Assembly: GCA_050944475.1 (NCBI GenBank)
Contig: JBMNRD010000001.1
Location: forward strand, 434,001 to 498,000
Length of the DNA: 64,000 nucleotides
DNA from: RGIG5612 sp050944475
Lineage (GTDB): Bacteria; Bacillota; Clostridia; Lachnospirales; Lachnospiraceae
Direction: 5' to 3'
The position numbers and the translations under genes were made by a program. Below, piece by piece: positions 61,613 through 64,000 of the stretch. Within the stretch, counting starts at the first letter, position 1, and every line of letters starts with the position of its first letter. The notes under the pieces are model-generated. The model was not told the DNA's origin. It saw only the letters and a program-made list of their open reading frames with translations, and did not search any database.

Positions 61613-62612
61613 AAAAGACTGTGATTTGAGCGTACTTAATGGGAAGAAGATCGCCATCGTAGGTTACGGCTCTCAGGGACATGCGCATGCTCTTAACCTA
61701 AGAGATTCCGGCTGCGATGTTGTTGTCGGCCTTAGAAAAGGCGGCAAATCCTGGGCAATAGCCGAGAAGGACGGCTTCACGGTTATGGAAGTTGCAGAGG
61801 CAACCAAAGCTGCAGACATTATCATGATTCTTATTAATGACGAAGCTCAGGCCGACATGTACAAAAAGGACATCGCTCCAAACCTGACAGCAGGCAAGGC
61901 AATCGCATTTGCACACGGCTTCAACATCAGATACAAACAAATTGTTCCGGATGCGGACATTGACGTATTCATGGCTGCTCCCAAGGGGCCCGGCCACACG
62001 GTAAGAAGCCAGTATACCGCAGGAAAGGGCGTGCCCTGCCTTGTCGCCGTCGAGCAGAATGCAACCGGCAAAGCATATGACATCGCCCTTGCGTACATAG
62101 CCGGAATCGGCGGAGCAAGGGCAGGCATTATGGAAACAACCATGAACGACGAAACGGAAACTGATCTTTTCGGTGAACAGGCTGTGCTTTGCGGCGGTCT
62201 GGTTGACCTTATGAGATGTGGATTTGAAACATTGGTTGAGGCCGGATATGAGCCCGAAAATGCTTATTTCGAGTGCATCCATGAAATGAAGCTGATTGTC
62301 GACCTTATCAACAAGGGCGGCGTTCAGGCAATGAACTACTCAATCTCCGACACAGCTGAATACGGTGAGTATTTATCGGGACCGCGCGTACTTCCGTACG
62401 AGCAGACCAAGGCCAATATGAAAGCGGTTCTTAACGACATTCAGGACGGATCCTTTGCGGGCAAATGGATTGCGGAGAACAAAAACGGCCGTACTTTTTT
62501 CAACTCAAAAAGAGACCAGCTGGCTAAGCATCAAATGGAAATCGTCGGTAAACAGCTTCGTGAGCAGATGCTTTGGAAGAATGACTCCGACCTGGATACA
62601 GCTTCCAACTGA
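61593..62612 (+). CDS. ilvC: Ketol-acid reductoisomerase (class I)
   Basis: KARI isomerises and reduces acetolactate to dihydroxyvalerate with NADPH and Mg. The 339-residue class I enzyme has the Rossmann motif GYGSQGHAHALNLRDSG, VGLRKGGKSW and the metal-binding DLFGEQAVLCGG and ECIHEMKLIVD. The start at ATG 61593 (MAKMYYEKD) follows AAAGGAG; an ATG at 61560 in the same frame is less likely. It overlaps ilvN by 20 nt. Confidence 0.96.
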   Translation: MAKMYYEKDCDLSVLNGKKIAIVGYGSQGHAHALNLRDSGCDVVVGLRKGGKSWAIAEKDGFTVMEVAEATKAADIIMILINDEAQADMYKKDIAPNLTAGKAIAFAHGFNIRYKQIVPDADIDVFMAAPKGPGHTVRSQYTAGKGVPCLVAVEQNATGKAYDIALAYIAGIGGARAGIMETTMNDETETDLFGEQAVLCGGLVDLMRCGFETLVEAGYEPENAYFECIHEMKLIVDLINKGGVQAMNYSISDTAEYGEYLSGPRVLPYEQTKANMKAVLNDIQDGSFAGKWIAENKNGRTFFNSKRDQLAKHQMEIVGKQLREQMLWKNDSDLDTASN

Positions 62613-62650
62613 TTTATAGATGACGAGCCTATCAGGCGTAGGAGAAAAAA

Positions 62651-64000
62651 ATGAATTCCGATTCCATAAAGAAGGGCATCGACAGAGCGCCCAACAAGAG
62701 CTTGATGGTAGCTCTGGGTCTGACAGAAGAAGAAATTAACAGACCGCTGATCGGCGTTGTTTGTTCATACAACGAAATTGTTCCGGGTCATATGCATCTG
62801 GACAAGATTACTGATGCGGTTAAAGCCGGCATCAGAATGGCAGGAGGGACACCAATTATGTTCCCTGCCATTGCCGTTTGCGACGGTATCGCCATGGGGC
62901 ACGTGGGCATGAAGTACTCACTGGTGACGAGGGATTTGATCGCGGATTCAACCGAGGCCATGGCCATCGCTCATCAGTTTGACGGATTGGTAATGATTCC
63001 GAACTGTGACAAAAATGTTCCGGGCCTTCTTATGGCAGCAGCAAGACTGAATCTTCCTGCAATTATCTGCAGCGGCGGCCCGATGCTGGCGGGACATTTG
63101 TCTGACGGCAGGCGCACCTGCCTGAGCCATATGTTTGAGGCGGTTGGCGCATATCATGCGGGCACCATGGATGAAAATGACGTTAATGATTATACCGAGA
63201 ATGCATGCCCTTCCTGTGGCTCCTGCTCAGGTATGTACACCGCCAATTCCATGAACTGCCTGTGCGAGGCCATAGGTATGGCTTTGCCCGGTAACGGCAC
63301 CATTCCTGCACCGTTGTCGGCAAGAATTCGTCTGGCGAAACACACGGGCATGAAAATAATGGAGCTGGTTGAAAAGAATATTTGCCCAAGGGATATCATG
63401 ACCGAGGCGGCATTTGAGAATGCGGAGACCGTGGACATGGCCCTCGGGTGCTCTACAAACACCATGCTCCATATTCCCGCAATTGCTTATGAATGCGGCA
63501 TTACCATCAGCCTTGACATGTCCAATGATATTAGCAAAAGAACTCCGAATCTGTGCCATCTGGCCCCGGCCGGCGATACATTCATGGAAGATTTGGACAG
63601 AGCCGGCGGCGTTTACGCGGTGATGAAAGAGCTGACGAAGAAAGACCTTTTGAATCTTGACATAATGACGGTTACGGGCAGCACCATGAAAGAGAACCTG
63701 ACAAGTGTGGTAAACCGCAATCCCGAGGTTATCCGTCCGATCGAGAATCCGTTTTCCGAAAGCGGCGGAATCGCCGTTCTTAAGGGAAACGTTGCCCCTG
63801 ACGGCTGCGTAGTCAAGCAATCCGCAGTGGCAACGGAGATGATGCGGCATTCAGGCCCGGCAAGGGTATTCAATTCTGAAGATGAAGCCATTGCAGCAAT
63901 TTATGCCCGGCAGATTCACCCAGGTGATGTAGTGGTAATTCGTTACGAAGGACCGAAGGGCGGACCCGGTATGAGGGAAATGCTGAATCCTACATCCGCT
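62651..64000 (+). CDS. ilvD: Dihydroxy-acid dehydratase, partial (3' end outside window)
   Basis: IlvD dehydrates dihydroxyvalerate to 2-ketoisovalerate using an Fe-S cluster. The visible 450 codons are in frame from ATG 62651 (GGAG upstream) to the window edge. The family is about 550-570 residues, so only the C-terminus is cut. The cluster Cys blocks CDKNVPG (119-125) and ENACPSCGSCSGMYTANSMN are present, with GPKGGPGMREML near the edge. It lies 38 nt after ilvC. The pathway's remaining step, a branched-chain aminotransferase, is not in the window. Confidence 0.96.
   Translation, partial: MNSDSIKKGIDRAPNKSLMVALGLTEEEINRPLIGVVCSYNEIVPGHMHLDKITDAVKAGIRMAGGTPIMFPAIAVCDGIAMGHVGMKYSLVTRDLIADSTEAMAIAHQFDGLVMIPNCDKNVPGLLMAAARLNLPAIICSGGPMLAGHLSDGRRTCLSHMFEAVGAYHAGTMDENDVNDYTENACPSCGSCSGMYTANSMNCLCEAIGMALPGNGTIPAPLSARIRLAKHTGMKIMELVEKNICPRDIMTEAAFENAETVDMALGCSTNTMLHIPAIAYECGITISLDMSNDISKRTPNLCHLAPAGDTFMEDLDRAGGVYAVMKELTKKDLLNLDIMTVTGSTMKENLTSVVNRNPEVIRPIENPFSESGGIAVLKGNVAPDGCVVKQSAVATEMMRHSGPARVFNSEDEAIAAIYARQIHPGDVVVIRYEGPKGGPGMREMLNPTSA

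Noticed and set aside
1..64000. CRISPR arrays, insertion sequences, phage genes, rRNA genes.
   Set aside because: No evenly spaced direct repeats with unique spacers, no transposase or integrase frame and no rRNA-like sequence were seen.

Overview
The window looks like a contiguous piece of chromosome from an anaerobic Firmicute of class Clostridia, most likely Lachnospiraceae or a close relative. The reasons are a DnaD/DnaI-type primosome pair, MutS2 with YhaM, a DegV/FakA/PlsX fatty-acid kinase set, a CdaR-like regulator beside ftsEX, TTG and GTG starts behind strong Shine-Dalgarno sites, and near-consensus sigma-A promoters. This is family-level inference; no search was run. No phage, insertion sequence or CRISPR array is visible. 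Nearly all genes are intact housekeeping or clade-typical genes.

Layout. 1-3.0 kb: aromatic amino-acid genes on the minus strand (pheA-aroB-aroC, aroC cut by the window edge). 3.2-5.1 kb: an M3 metallopeptidase lipoprotein. 5.2-10.6 kb: a cell-wall/division unit on the minus strand (CdaR-like regulator, ftsE, ftsX, an M23 hydrolase with coiled coil, and a CtpA-type protease). 10.9-11.5 kb: the remnant of a degraded gene. 11.5-15.2 kb: an alpha/beta hydrolase, a MalY/PatB aminotransferase and a beta-propeller lactonase. 15.5-17.3 kb: a protein of 11-residue repeats, an Lgt-family protein and a small membrane protein. 17.5 kb: tRNA-Gln(CTG). 17.6-23.1 kb: a GT2 glycosyltransferase followed upstream by plsX, fakA and two degV genes (fatty-acid activation). 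23.3-27.7 kb: a hydrolase, YhaM-like nuclease and mutS2 on the plus strand. 27.6-34.8 kb: a minus-strand block of trmL, aminotransferase, Lrp regulator, a PurM/HypE C-terminal-like protein, nth, mfd and pth. 34.9-40.7 kb, plus strand: murC, dnaD, dnaC-like loader, prs and a DUF218 protein. 40.7-43.5 kb: two metallo-beta-lactamase-fold hydrolases and a membrane protein. 43.6-49.2 kb: an oppABCDF-type peptide transporter, divergent from a two-component system (49.4-51.3 kb). 51.4-55.6 kb: a degenerate VWA/metallopeptidase-like protein, a leucine-rich-repeat protein and a MoxR-type AAA ATPase. 55.7-59.0 kb: xth and a large membrane-anchored protein. 59.1-64 kb: ilvB-ilvN-ilvC-ilvD, preceded by a leader peptide and attenuator.

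The signals that deserve most attention are: (1) the 51.4-55.6 kb triad, in which an intact MoxR ATPase accompanies a VWA-like partner whose HExxH and MIDAS motifs are both altered, with a cytoplasmic LRR protein between them; (2) an Ile/Leu/Val-rich leader peptide, a consensus promoter and an intrinsic terminator ahead of ilvB, which together form a classical attenuator layout; (3) the oppA/two-component intergenic region, with three 11-bp-spaced TGTCA-like repeats and a perfect palindrome; and (4) two low-complexity protein features, a (Gly-Cys-X)6 tract behind a lipobox and an 11-mer repeat protein.
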